From Sindora glabra (lineage: Eukaryota; Streptophyta; Magnoliopsida; Fabales; Fabaceae), in NCBI GenBank assembly GCA_020226215.1, contig CM035233.1, positions 9,424,001 to 9,488,000 on the forward strand: a stretch of DNA of 64,000 bases, read 5' to 3'. The notes below the pieces were generated by a model. That model was given only the letters and a program-made list of their open reading frames with translations, made no database searches and was not told the origin of the DNA. Made by a program: the position numbers and the translations under genes. Of the stretch, positions 24,061 through 37,665 are shown one piece after another; position 1 is the first letter of the stretch, and each line of letters begins with the position of its first letter.

Positions 24061-27000
24061 TAAATTAAATTAACATATTTTAAATTACATCTACACTATT
24101 TAGTGTTATTGGCATTTGAATAGTAAATAATAAAAGTGAATAAAAGAAGAAAAATATATAATGAAGCATGTAAAAAGAATAAAAAATAATATGTATGCTA
24201 TAAAATCTTAACAAAATGTCAATTATTGTATGTGTATATTTAATTTAAAGTATAACACTTAAAATTAATATAAAAAATTAAATATTTCTAAAATTTAAAT
24301 TCTTAATTGGATAAATTACACTAATATCTACTGAGATTAGAGTGTATTCTATGAAAAGCAAGATTAATGTATGTTTTTTAAAAAGGGAAATGTAAGCTTA
24401 GTTATGTTAAAGATTAGAGAATATGAATGTCATTTATCCTCAATTAGTTTAAATAATATTAATATTTTTATATTTAAATTTTAATTTATCTATGATGTAA
24501 TTTTAGTATTAAAGCTGGGAAATAAAAAGAAGAGGTTAAAAATTGAAAAAAAAATAATAATGACGATGTGAGTTTGGGTGTGAAATGAATTAATGATTAT
24601 AGAGTGCCATATTTGTAGAAATGGCACGGCAAACTTGGGCTTCAATGGAAGATAGAAGATGATCTTCGCTTGTATATATATAAAGAGGGACCTTTAGTGG
24701 CATTCGCGTGGAGGCTAGACGATTTATGTTGGGGGTGCACCATATTTTATTAGGATAGTTTTACCAGAACATCACACTTTCAAGAAATAAATGTCCTTAT
24801 TATTTGATTGCTTAAATTGTTAAATATCAAAATAAATAAATCAAATAAAAAAATACATCTCAAAGTAGAATTTCTAATATAATGGTAAAAAACTCTCAAT
24901 TTTTTATGAGTTAAATTTTCAAATAATTATCTGATCATATATACATTAATTAAAAATGTATGAGAAAGGATTCTTTTTGGACTGAGGAGAAATATTTGGA
25001 GTCATTGGAACTAAAACAATGATGAAGTTAAACAATAGAGGACCAAATTACACATAAAAAAAAAAAAAATACACATATCATGTTCTCATCACTCCAACTC
25101 CAAAAAGTTGAAGTATTCTCGAATATCTTCTGCTAGTAATTACTTTAGCTTTATAACTTTTCTGCTTAAGTATTAAGGTGCTTAGGTATTAAGGAAAAAA
25201 GGGAAAAAAAAAAAGGTGAGCAAAGGAATCGGAAAAAAAAAAAGACGAAGGAATAAAAAGGCTAAAAGAAAAAGTGACTTTATTAAAAAAAAAGTAAAAA
25301 AGAATATACTTCTATTCTATTTTAACTTAAAAAATCACTCAAATAGAGATTACTTATCAAACAATCACTTACTTAATCTATAATATTACCATTTTCTCTT
25401 ATTTAAAGCACCATCTTATTGAATATAGGAAAAAATAATGAATCATTTAAAATATTTCTTTTTTTTTTCTAATTGGGGTGGCTAAGTTTGAGGAGATAAC
25501 ACTTTTTATTTACAAATACACATATTCATTAGAAAAAAACTAAGTCTTGGGGCGGCTTTACTGTGAGGCCTCTAAGCACATCAGATTATATGTTATGAGA
25601 TTTTTTATTTCACGCTCGAACTTTAAAAATTTAGAAGAATATTTAGATATAAAAAAAATTTAGACAAATTACAATCATAAAAGTCCAATTTAATTATATT
25701 CTCATTCTTTTTACTTTTAAATGTATACAACTATCTCTCCTATTTTTTTAAAATAGAGGAGTTCAGTATATATTTAAAATAAAAAAGAAAGCTAATGAAC
25801 GTATGAAGAAAAAAATATTAGTATATATTTTTAAAAATAGGAAGAGAATGAATATAATTATATTAAATTTTAAGATAGATGAATGTAATTTATTCAAAAA
25901 TTTTGTACTAAAATAATAAATTTCAATAAAAATATTATAAATTTTAAAATAAGCTATTCTATTTTTACCTTTTTAAATTAAAAAATTACAAAAAAATGAA
26001 ACCGAAGAAGCCCCGTCCTCAAACGCTGCGTCATATGTAAACAGACGGGCCAAGTAAAGACCAGAAGATGCTTTACACGCAAGAGAAAAAGAAGGTGCGC
26101 GATGTCGATGCATGTCCGAATAAAGACCAAATTATACGAGTGGGCCCATCCAGCCAACTGGAGGCAGTGGTGATAAATTTGATTGACTTGAGCTTTTTGT
26201 TGTTAGAATTTTACTCTAAATTTTAATAGAAAAAATTTAAATTAAGTTTTTAATCATAAGCCAGAACGAAGTTAGGAGAAGAAATATTGAAAAGGTTGAA
26301 ATATAATTTGTTAAAAAGTTTTATTATTATTTTTTTTAATTTGAGGGCTTAATTATGGTTCATGGATATTCTTTTGAAATATAAAAGATATAGAAAAAAA
26401 TTATAATTTTTTTCAATTTTAAGGTCACTAAAGCCACTGCGATGCAGTACTATGCTTTGCCTGATTGTAGGGATATATTCATGAAGTCTTTAATTTAAAC
26501 TTTATGTATATTTTTTTTAATTCACCACTAATAATTATAATTTAAGAAATATAATCATAATTACTCTCTTAATATTAATAATAAAAAACCTTAAAATCAG
26601 TTGTGAATTTCCCCTCTTTTGAGGTTTCTTGAATATTTATGATTCTTTGCGGTATGAGTTTGAATTATTACATATATAAATCTCGATTATTCTCCTCCTT
26701 CATACACACATATATAGGCTAATATATCTAGTGAAAAGAGTATATTATATATCTAGTGAAAAGAGTATATTTATGTAAAAGTGAGAATAGTAAATCATAA
26801 TTATCAAATCTTGAAGGATTAAGATTAAAATAAAAAATTATATAATTTTTAAGTGATACGAACATTTTAAATAGTTACATGACTTTTATTAATATTTTAA
26901 TTCTATACATTAGTGTAAGATTTGATAATAACTATTTACTTTTCTCATTTTTTACATAAAAGCATTCATTTTACTTGATATATTCCCGATACATACTTAC

Positions 27001-27350
27001 TTACATACATACATATATCCTTTAAATTCATAGTCATGTTAGGCATCATACATAAGAGCATCAGATTGATTAGAATCATGGCTTTGTAGGAACAAAAACA
27101 ATGCTTAAGTGCAAGTGAAATTGAAGATTAAGTAAGGTAGTCAAAAGCTTTATTATATGAGAAAATAAAAAGATTCTGGTTTAGAAGAATCAAACATGTC
27201 AACATTATAGAAATGGAATTTACATCATACACATTGTTGTAGAATATAGAAATATAAACACACATAAGTTATTTCACAAAAATCATGTCAATTTAGAAAT
27301 TAATATTTATACAAGTAATGCTATACATTAGACTATTCTATATCGATTAT
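24061..27350. other. Intergenic DNA without recognised gene
   Basis: AT-rich. A more GC-rich island at 26005-26165 stands out but has no convincing open frame or splice pattern. TATATATATAAAGAGG at 24672 resembles a TATA box but no gene follows it. Confidence 0.5.
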
Positions 27351-27869
27351 ATAATCAACATTAAAAATCTAAAACAATGTTAGTTATTATAGAAAAAACC
27401 AACATCCTTTTTTTTAAAAAAATTCTTAAATATTTAAAGAACTCATTACTTAAATCAACATAAAAAATTATAACAACATCAATTTTTTATCCAAAAGATC
27501 AATGTTATTTTTTGTATAAAATTTTTAATTTTTACATTGCACATTAGTTCTTTTAAAAAACTAATGCATAATATTGTATCTACTACATCAGTTTTCTATA
27601 AAAAAAATTGACATGTAATATTGTGCCCTTATCCAACCCCCTATATTTCCTACTATGTGCTCCCTATTAGCATTCGCACAAATGTACTACTACATCATTC
27701 CCAAAACATCCTAATTCAATTAGAAATGGAGATCTCTAATCACCTAACAATATCCCAAATTCAACAATTTCATACATTTAATTGGATGAATAAAAATTGA
27801 AGATATTAAACCCTATAAATATTATACATGTGTAGCACAAATTTGAGAATAATACCTCTCAGGGCTAAA
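27350..27869. repeat. CACTA-type subterminal-like repeats
   Basis: Repeated words of the form ACATCAGTTTT / AAAACTGATGT, and AACATCAATTTTTTATCC, appear here and again inside the neighbouring CACTA element (28115, 28250). This suggests a second, older end of the same family. Confidence 0.35.
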
Positions 27870-29640
27870 CACTACTATAGAATTAGGAGTCATCACATTG
27901 ATATTGATTAAATTAAAAATTGATATATATAATGATCAGTAACATTTTTCAAAATACAAGCAACTTCTCACATTAACTATAATTAATAACAAATATTGTA
28001 AAATCAAAATATCTTTTCTCTATTGATTATTAGTAAACTAACATTTAAAAGGAGGTGAAGAGTTAGCTTTGAGACTAGAGTAAAAAAAATCATAACTTTT
28101 CATGTTCATTTTTTAAAAACTGATGTTGAAAATGAAGATAAACTATTAGATTTGAAGATGTGTCAAACATTAGACATTAAATCCTATATACAGTTGACAC
28201 TGAAAGTTTACCTCAAGTTGCATTTTTGTAATTATGTATAAAATATTAACCATCAGTTTTAGTGATATCCAATATAGAAATACAAAGACATTGATTGTTT
28301 ATTAATAATTGAGGTCGAAAGTACTACTACCAACATATCCTCATCTTTATTTCCTAGAACTATAGATAAACTTCATTCATACTAAGATTTTCTCTACATT
28401 TTTATATGCTCTTCACTCAATTTTCTCTAGCATTTGTTCAAGATTGAGTGGTGTCAATCTTCAACCATCTTTAAGTGTCTACTTCAATCTATCAGAGGTA
28501 TTTTCCTAATTCTCTTATGCTTGGTGAGCATTTTGTGTTTTGGTTATGATCTTTGGGATTAGATAATTAGTATTGTTATATATTGTTGGAAAGCTTTCAT
28601 TTTTGTTTCTTAAAATTACTCGTCAATCATTGTGAACATCATTTAGAAATATTATTTAACATGCAAAGTTGATATTCCTGAATATATGTTCTATTTTGTG
28701 TTCATATTTTTAAAAATAATACTTTTGCACGAATGTTATGTTTTAGGAGTAACATTTTACATTTATGTGACTTTGTTGTTTTAATGCTATTTTGGAAATT
28801 CAATTTAACATAGAGAGTTTTGTACTCGAATACATGTCTAATTTTGTACTCATATTTTTGAAAATGTCAATTTATTGTAGGCATACCTTTGTCTTATGAT
28901 CAAATTGAAGATGATAAAATAATTTGTAATTGTTCTTTGTTATTTAAGTTATCATATGTATATGGTTAGAAACTTATTAGATATTGCTTTACACATAAGT
29001 TAAAGTTTTATTTTGCTTTTGTTATAACTTTTTAAATAAAAGTGACATGGATTTAACTGAATTTGGTAAATATGATTAGAAATTTAAGAAAGCTAAGGTT
29101 TCTATAATTATGAGAGATACGATCCTCAAGCTTGCTAAAGGAGAAAAGTTGAAGTAGACTTCAATGACAAGGCTAAGCATATGGCCTTAGTGCAACAAAA
29201 TAGCAACTACATTAATTGCTTGGCATACATCAAGATGCTCATTACTGTTAGGAAATGGCATCAAGTGCAACAAGACATTAAGGATGTCATTTAGGAAGAT
29301 ATATTGATAAAGAACCTTAATATTTATCTCCATTGCATTTTTTACATATGCATAATAATCTTTTTATATTACTAAACATGTTTGTCATTCATGTGAGCAT
29401 TGCCTTACAAGCTACCATTAATATGTCTGAGGAGTATAGAAGACACATGGTCGATAGGAGGTGGAAGAATTTTAAGCATAATTTAGTGAACGATTATGTC
29501 TTCAGTGAAGAAAATGAATGTGAGCCTTTGAAAAATATTACTAGATCAATGGATAGATGTGGGAGAAGTTTGTGAAGATATTTCATTTACAAGAATTCCT
29601 AGTAAATATGGTCATCTTGACAAGCATCGCTTCACATTAA
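27870..29640 (+). mobile_element. CACTA (En/Spm) element, left part
   Basis: Begins CACTACTATAGAATTAGG, a good CACTA terminal inverted repeat, followed by subterminal repeats (CATCAGTTTTAGTG, AAACTGATGTTG) and then the coding remnant at 29090. The right end is not visible: the sequence passes into dispersed repeat family A at about 29650, so the element is truncated. Confidence 0.6.
29090..29577 (+). pseudogene. CACTA transposase-associated coding remnant
   Basis: The plus-strand frame around 29155 reads VDFNDKAKHM, QQNSNYINCLAYI, LITVRKWHQV and QQDIKDVI-stop-EDIL. This follows the N-terminal block of plant En/Spm-associated proteins (a VDF motif, then a P-I-T-V-R-x-W block with D-I-K-D-x-I-W-E-D-I). 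The Trp of IWEDI is a TAG stop here. After a frame change, RRWKNFKHNLVNDYVF at about 29455-29505 matches the following KKWRNFK...L..Y block. Stops and frame changes make it non-functional. The continuous frame at 29333-29575 is only its second half. Confidence 0.65.
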
Positions 29641-29649
29641 AAATTAATA

Positions 29650-31140
29650 TTAAAGCTATTCTAATATGTAAATAAGGTGAATCCAAGTTGAACCCAAGAG
29701 AATAGAAATTAATCAATGAAAATAGAATATAAAAATATAAGGAATTTTCAAAAGTAATTTAAATAAAATAATAAAAATAAAAAATAAAATCAAAGTAAAG
29801 TATAATAGAATAGAATATTAAAAGTTCAATCCAAGAAATATCACACTCCAATATATAAATTTATCATCAACCTTAACAAAAATTACAATTGATTTAATTA
29901 CTTAACAAAAAATTATCCCGACATTAGTAGTAATCATGAAAAGTTCCTAATGATGATTTAATTTAGAACAACTGCCTAAATTGACCTCTTACCACCAATT
30001 TTAGTTCAAGACATGCACTTAAATATAATTAATAATATTACTAAATATTAAGAATAATGTTAAGAGTGAATTAACAACTTTACAAGTAAAAATTATCAAT
30101 TCATCCTCTATTTTCTTAAGTAACTAATGATTACACATGCATCAAATCACCAAAGTCTAATTGCTATTAATTGCAATCAATCATAATTAACTTATATGCA
30201 AGAATTAATTACAATTAATTGTTTAACTATATACTACAATAGATAATTGACTAACTGATCATAATTAGGAAACTATCTAAGCAATCATTCATAATAATAT
30301 TAGAAAAATAAGACATAATTAATTCAAAAGTAAAATTAAGATAAAGGTATCAAAATCAAACTAAATAGAGTGCTAATTCCTTTAATTGATGTAGAAAATT
30401 AGCTAGCCATGGTAGACTACAAAGAAAGGTAGAAGAAGAAGAGTTGCTATCTAAAGTTATATGTTATTACTTTTAAAGGCATCAAATCCTTTATTTGATT
30501 TCCTATCCTGTAAAACCTAATGAACTAGAGTTATATACCTCTTAGAGTTATAAAAAAATAGGGCCTTGCTAATTTTAGAAACTCAAAACCTAATTTACAA
30601 AATAATGCATTATAAGACTTACTATTATAAAATCTCATAGGCTTGACTTTTAATCATTGTAAGATCTCTAAAACTATATAATTTCACTAAATCATAAATA
30701 TAGAATTTGTAGAGTTAGGTCTTAAGAAGCATTGGGCTTTAGTTTTATCTTTATTGGACTTTTAGAACCCTAAATATGTCCTAATAATTGAAACTGGCTT
30801 AGCATGGACAAAAATAGAACATCAATTTCTCAAATAAATTTTACTTTCTAAACATCTAAATTAGGCTTTGGCTAAAATATGAAAATTATATAGTATCCTT
30901 TAAGCTTTCCAATAATATAAAGATTATCTAGATCTAATATTCAAAACTCAAGTTATAGCTAAAAATATAAAATAATGCAAAAATTTATTATCAATTGAAT
31001 AATTTTAAAACATTGGAAAACCAACCCCATTACACAATAAGGCTAATTCTATAAAATTAAGTACATGTAACAACCAAGAGCCATAAAAAAGGAGAAAATA
31101 ATATAAATAAAATTTTCCACATCATATCTTATTATTGTTA
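29650..31140 (-). repeat. Dispersed repeat family A, copy 2 (minus)
   Basis: Reverse complement of copy 1. Its sequence near 31056-31110 (TTCTATAAAATTAAGTACATGTAACAACC, shown here as two adjoining words TTCTATAAAATTAAG and TACATGTAACAACC) is uninterrupted where copy 4 carries the nested hAT insertion, so it serves as an empty-site paralogue. Confidence 0.65.
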
Positions 31141-31524
31141 TCTTTCTCCCCTTATAAACAATGAAAAACATCTTTTCATCACTTGTTTTGTTTTTTGTTA
31201 ATAGAGGCCTAGTATAAGAAATAAGGTGAATTAAGCTAAAAACATACATAAGAAAAATTTGTCTCAAGATCAATACATAAAGCTTGAGAAAAAGCTTATC
31301 AAGAAAAAGATTCAAGCTTTTGAGATAGCTACTAATTAGCCTTGTGATCAAGTATTTGCTTTTTTGGCCTCTATACAACAATATAAGTTATGGGTGAGAG
31401 GCAAGGTCAATAAGAAGGGTAAATTTATAACAAAGGAAAGTCAGCAAGTTATCCAATGAATAATAAGGGACTTTATTATTTTATTTGTCAAATATGGTTA
31501 TTCAATTATTAGCACATAATTAAT

Positions 31525-33403
31525 TGCCATAACTTGCTTGGCTATACCTGCCATAAAACCCATTTCTCAACTTCCACCAACCTCCATTATTCTTAACTAG
31601 GTATCATCATGTAGTTATTATAAAAGAAAAAGATTCTTTTATAAACATTTCTAAAAGTAGTTACAAGTAAAGTTCATATAGAAGTAAGTATAAAACTATA
31701 TAGGAGGTTAAACATATTGTCTAATTATTGAATGCTATCAAGATTATGGATGCACTTTAAAGCATTAAAGATACCTTTACTCTTGAGTTATTAGTGCTGG
31801 CTAGGGACCTTTAACAAGCATATCTAAAAAAACATTTAATAATAAAAAAATGAGTCATTAACTTGGTAAATAAATAATCTCCTTGGTAAAACAATTTTAT
31901 AATTGTACATTTCCTCAATTAAATCATATCATGTTACAAGCAACATTTATATTCATAAGATTGATATAATAATAATAGTAATTAATCTAATAAATAAAAA
32001 GTAATAATTAAACTACCTTGTGACTCTTGGGTTAACCTTATTCCTTCATAAACTAATCCTTAATTATCCCTTCACAAACATATATCTAGATCCATTTTTA
32101 TTGTGCAATCTCATTATATTAACTTCCCTAATCACAATTTCATATCACATCACATACTTTTAAGGATTTCAATATCAATCATACACATCTATTCAATCAA
32201 AAGAGTAATCAAGTACTATTATAATGCATATACATTTATAATACCATCATAAGAGACATACAAGTTTATTTTGAAAAGTAATGTTAAGTAATTAAGTATG
32301 ATACTTGACTATAATGCTCTAGAGGCCAAGTTTAAAGAGCATATTCAAGTATACTCAATCAAAGAGCTCTAGTTTTGTGATACTTAAGTATATCACTCGA
32401 GTATGGCTCTTGGAATATAATTCCTAAGGCCAAGTTTAAGTACTTTACTTAAATATATTCATTTAGATGCAGATCCTTTTTTGTGGTATTTGAATAGAAC
32501 AGTCAAATAAGGTCATTTAAAGGTAAAATCCAAACCCATATTTGAATATCATAATCAAATATTACTTAGGATTTCCAAAATTTCCTATGAATTTACAAAA
32601 CTAAAGGCCAACTTTAACTCAAAATCTTCATACTCTATTACTAACTCAATAATTATCACATATTAAATAATCATCAACATTTCCTAGCTTAAAGAAATGA
32701 GTAATTCATTCTAGAAACAAGTTCATAAGTTCATTCATTACATTTTCATAATAAATAACATTTAAGCTTAATTTGCAAATAAGTATCAAAATTTATCATC
32801 TTAAGTAAATTATCTACTTACCTATGGTTTGGAAGAGATTAAAGTGTAGGTTAATTCCCTTATCAAACATAAAATTTCAAAAGTTTAAGACTTTTGCTCA
32901 TAAAACCCCTAAATTACCAATTTTTCATCATGATTTGAAAGAAAACTATCATATAAAACTTGGAAATAGTTAGTTTACCTTGACTTTTTCTAAGATTCCA
33001 AATGATAGCTTGAAATTGATAGCTTGATTCTTATGATTTTACAAGAAATGGAGATAGAGGTTAAAAGGAGGAAGAAGTTGACCATTTCAAAAATAAATAA
33101 AAAATAACAGAAATGAGTTATGGTAGAGAGTTAAAAGGTACCAATATCAATTTTATAATTTTAGAGTGATTCAAGGATAATTTAGGAAAATAACTTCTAA
33201 ATCTCTTCCATATGTTCTTATGAAATTTTAATCTTACTTTAACATTTAACTACTTTAATTCTTTCTACTTTTATCATAAAATTCTATTTTCTTTGATTTA
33301 AACATCATTTTGAACATATCTATAATAATTTTAATAACTGACATGTATACATAAATATAATAAAATAAATTAAAATAAATTCTAATTTATTATGGATATA
33401 ACA
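31525..33403 (-). repeat. 3' LTR of Ty3/gypsy element
   Basis: About 1.88 kb, bounded by TG (minus, 33403) and CA (minus, 31525). On the minus strand it is preceded by GAAGGGAGAGGAAT, an intact polypurine tract (33404-33418), and begins TGTTATATCC. It aligns with 37666-38826 across many words, for example AGTTCATATAGAAGTAAGTA, ATGCTATCAAGATTATGG and AATCATACAC. Confidence 0.8.
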
Positions 33404-33710
33404 ATTCCTCTCCCTTCAAAGAATTCATCCCTGAATTCTTAGAAATAATATAGATAACTAATGATTTAATTAATTTTAAAAGCTTACTAAAAAGGTAAGG
33501 ATACTTCGATGTATTTCTACTTTTGATTCCAAGGTTGCTTCTTCAATTTTATGTTTTTTCCTAATGAACTTTTTATTGAAGACAATTCTTTGGATCTATG
33601 TTTTCAAATATGGTAATTGAGAATTTTTCCTAGTCACTCATTATAGGATAGCTTTAAATCTAATGAAAGGATTCATGTTAAATAATATAAAATGCATTAG
33701 GTAGATATTT

Positions 33711-33998
33711 TTAAAGCACAATCATATGAAACACTAGATGGATAGCATGCAAAACATCTACTAGATCTAATTGGTAAAAAATTGGTTTTATTTGCTTAAG
33801 GATTGGAAAAGGATTGATGAAATGCAAATCCAATTTGCCATTTTTGTCAAAATGCATAACTCCTTTCAATGGTGAAAGTTTCAGGAAGATTATGTCTCCT
33901 TCTTGAAATTCCAACTCTTTTCTCTTTTTGTCAGTATAAGACTTCTCACAATCTTGAGTAATTTTTAAACTATCTTGAATAACTCTAACCTTTTCCAA
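33711..33998 (-). pseudogene. Gypsy integrase C-terminal fragment
   Basis: 95 codons remain open. RVIQDSLKITQDCEKSYTDK is followed by KRKELEFQEGDIIFLKLSPL and KGVMHFDKNGKL, then FINPFPILKQI and a VFHMIVL ending. This is the standard end of plant Ty3/gypsy polyproteins (IRDRLK.AQSRQKSYAD, LEF..GD.VFLKVSP, GPF.IL, VFHVSML). It is part of the element at 31525-38826, not a gene in its own right. Confidence 0.85.
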
Positions 33999-36900
33999 AG
34001 CATTGGTGACAAAGTTAAAGTCAAAGAGCTTAGCTTTACCCAGTTTAAACTATCCCATAAGGGATTTACATCTTTTCCCATATAATGTATCATAAGGTGT
34101 CATTTTGATGGAAGACTACTAATTATTGTTGTATGTGGATTCAATTAGTAATAGGCATTTCTACCAACTACCTTCTAATTTAAAAGTACAAGCACATAAC
34201 ATGTCCTCCAATATTTGGATAGTACATTCAAATGAGCTACTATCACTATTTGGTTTTCAATTTGAATGCTAGTTAGAATTCTCAATGATTTTCAACTTAA
34301 TGTATTTGCTATAATATTACCTTCACTTAGATGATAATGAGTGAAGCAATCATAATCTTTCACTAGTTCCGTCCATCTCTACTAGCTTAAATTCATGTCT
34401 TTGTGATCCAATATGTACTTCAAACTTTTATGATTGGTATAAATTTAATAATTTTCATCACAAAGATAATGTCTTCAAATTTTCAAAGAAAAAACTACCA
34501 TAACCGTTTTAAAATCATAAGTAAGATAATTCAATTCATGTTTTTTTAATTGTCATAAGGTATATAAAATGATCTTCCCATTCTATATTAATACACAACC
34601 CAAGCCAACATGAGATGCATCATAATATACCATAAATCATTTAAGTTTAAAGGCAGAGTTAAAAATAGAGCTAAAGTCAGATGAGTTTTCAATTATTGAA
34701 AATTGCTTTCATATTTATCTAACCATTCAAATTTAACTCCTTTTTGAGTAAGCCTAATTAATGAGGAAGTTATTTCAAAGAAATCTTTCATAAATTGTCA
34801 ATAATAACCAGCAATTTTAAGGAGACTCTAAATTTCAGACACAGTTATTAGTCTTGGGCAAATTTGGATCACTTTGATCTTTCATGGATTAACTTTAAGA
34901 TATCATATATCCTAAAAACTTCATGTTGAATAACCAAAATTCATATTTTGAAAATTAACATAAAGCTTATTTTCTTATAAATTTTGCAAAATAGTTTGGA
35001 GATGTTAGGCATGTTCATCTTCATCTTTGGATTACATAAAGATATCAAGAATGAAAGTAATTAAATAATTATTTAGGAATAATTTAATATTCTATTCATG
35101 AGATCCATGAATACTACAAGAGCATTAATGAGTTTGAATGATATAACAAGAAACTCATAATGGTTGTATTAAGTTCTGAAAGTTGCTTTAAGGATATCTT
35201 CCTTATAAATCTTCAACTAATGGTATCTAAATCATAAGTCAATTTTAGAAAAGCATTTGGATCTTTGTAACTAATCAAATAGGTCATCAAAAATGGATAT
35301 TTAATCTTGATTGTCAACTTATTTAGTTATTAATAGTCGATATATAAGTGTGATCTTTCTTTTTAACAAATAGCATTAGCATTCCTCATGATGAAAAAGT
35401 AGGACGAATGAACCCATTACTAATTAACTCTTGTAACTGCTTCTTGAGTTCTTTTAATTCAGTCAGCTTATACGGTATAATGGAATGGAGATTTGATCTG
35501 TGCCATGGGTAACTTCAATATTGAACTCAATCTCTCGATTGGGAGGTAAACCTAACAATTTTTTTGGAAATACATTCAAAAATTCTTGCACAATAGGAAC
35601 ATCATTGATATTAGGAAAAGTTATTATAAATCTTGAATTATTGCTATACTAGAGATAATTCCAAAATCCTAGAGTTCTTTACTCTTTAAAACATAATAAA
35701 ATAGGCTTTTCTACTATAAACTTGTTTATCTTATTAAAACAATCCATTTATGCATGACATATTAACAATCAATCTATTCCTAGAATATTGTCATATCTAC
35801 CACTTTAACAAAATTAGATCAATATGTATCACTTGATCATACACACACAAATAAGATAAGCATGTATAAATTGAATGGCTATTAAGATTTTATTTATAGA
35901 TATGGCTACTAACAAAAGAATTTGGCAATTTACTAGGAGTTTTAGATATCAAAGAAGAAAAATTTTACTGAAATAAAAGAATGTATAGCTCCTAGATCAA
36001 TTAAAGTATAAGCTAGCAAGTTATTGACTAATAGTTTACCTTTAACAACAACATTAGAGACTTGGGCTTATTGTTAAGTTAAAGTGAACACTTAAGTTTA
36101 ATTTTTTTATCACAATTTTTCCTTGTTATTCCCACTACCACTTAGTCTATAAGTCATCTAAGGTCAAGAAGTTATTGGTTGTGCCATAGGTGTGCTCTAT
36201 TGAGGTGCAGGGTAGTTCACATTATAACTATTAAGGTTTCTTGGGAAATCTCTCTTTTTATAGTCTATTTAGCTATATTGATAACTCATAATATTTATAT
36301 GGTTGCAAAGTCCTTGATGTTTATTCCCACATTAAACACATCTAGAAGGTTTCCTTTAAGAACTACCTTTACTTTGAAATTATCCTCTTCTAAACCTAAC
36401 CAAGGTATTAGAACAAAATTGAAGATTTCCTTAACTTTTCTATCTTATATGTCCATTGAAAGTGCCTCTTAAATGTGAACTTATGAAGTATTGATTTCCT
36501 TCATTATAAGGAACATTAGGAAGGGGTATTCCTCCTATACAAATTGAATGATTAATTCCTTCTGACATTATGTTTTCTTTCGTATTATGCTTTCTTCTCT
36601 TCTCTATCCTTTATTCTATACTTTGCTTAAAGTGCCTAATCGATTATGTCTTAGAAAATGATGGTCCAATTGGCATATGTGACATTGAAAAAGTGGTCTA
36701 ATAGGTCATATGAAAATCTTTATACCATGGCTCTTTCATTTGGAATTAAGTATCCCATATATCAAGATAAGCGGATAAACTATGTAACATATTCATTAAT
36801 GATCATGGATCCTTGCTTCAGGTATTTAAACTCTAGGATTTTAGCTTTGTGCATATTAGGTGGTAAAAATTAATCTATAAAAAGTTCTTAGAGCATTTTC

Positions 36901-37645
36901 CAAGTCAAGGATGGTAAGTTGGCTTCTTTTCTCCCTAAAATACTAGTAAACTAGTAATATGCAATGTTCTCTAGTTTATAGCAAACTAATTCACCAAGCA
37001 TTTAGTTGGAACAAGAGAGCACCATCTCATATCTTTCAATTTAAGTAAGGAAGTGGTATAGATTAACATATAGACTCATGCTAGTAAAACAAATTAGTTT
37101 AAGCTTGTTGAATTTATGGATGATTTATAGTTTGTTTTCTAATCCTCATGATAAGGATCGATCTTGCTCCTTTTCTCTTCATTAACTAAAGGCTTGATTC
37201 TTATAATCCCTATATTGTTCCAGCTTTTTCTTTTAGCAACAAATTAGTACTATATTAGTTAATATATTTTATCTAAAACTTATAGCCCATGGAAAATATT
37301 CTAATTATTATTTCCTTCACACCAACCCCTATAAGCCTATGATCCTTTGGATGGTTATCCATCATAAAGATCATTAACTTAATGACTACTAGATTCTGCC
37401 ATTTGCCAAATTTAAAGAATTTTTAAACATTTAGATTACACATTTTCATTAATAACTATTCTATAAAAAAGCTCTGGCACCATACTATTAAAAAAATTTC
37501 AGGTCCATCAAAATCGTATTAGTAATATGTGATCCTAAGCACTTACATACCATTGACACAATTTTGTCTAATACCCAAATAAGCAACCATAATCACTTCC
37601 AATGTGTCTTATCCTAAGGCTTTCTTTTCTTACTAAAGCCTTACA

Positions 37646-37661
37646 CCATACTCTAATGCCA
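37646..37661 (-). other. Gypsy primer-binding site
   Basis: The minus strand reads TGGCATTAGAGTATGG, close to TGGTATCAGAGC(A)TGG, the complement of the initiator Met-tRNA 3' end used by most plant gypsy elements. It sits 4 bases inside the 5' LTR edge at 37666. Confidence 0.75.
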
Positions 37662-37665
37662 ACTT

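Larger units (their letters stand above)
33404..37665 (-). mobile_element. Ty3/gypsy internal region, degenerate gag-pol
   Basis: Read on the minus strand in order from high to low coordinates. 35450-34750 is reverse transcriptase (IDDLFDQLQ-type and FSKIDL words, YHYEFLV near 35160, and an ILDIF word near 35050 where the gypsy VFIDDIL active site is expected). About 34320 is the end of RNase H (DYDCF, YHLSEGNIIANTLS for YHPGKANVVADALS). 33998-33711 is the integrase C-terminal part (ELEFQEGDIIFLKLSP and KGVMHFDKNGKL). This is the gypsy order (RT, RNase H, integrase). Many stops and the lost Asp-Asp pair make it inactive. Confidence 0.85.

Noticed and set aside
24672..24690. TATA box of a plus-strand gene
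   Set aside because: TATATATATAAAG is present but no open frame or exon follows within several hundred bases.
36179..36873. Plus-strand ORFs in the gypsy internal region
   Set aside because: Antisense to the minus-strand gag-pol remnant; no domain recognised.
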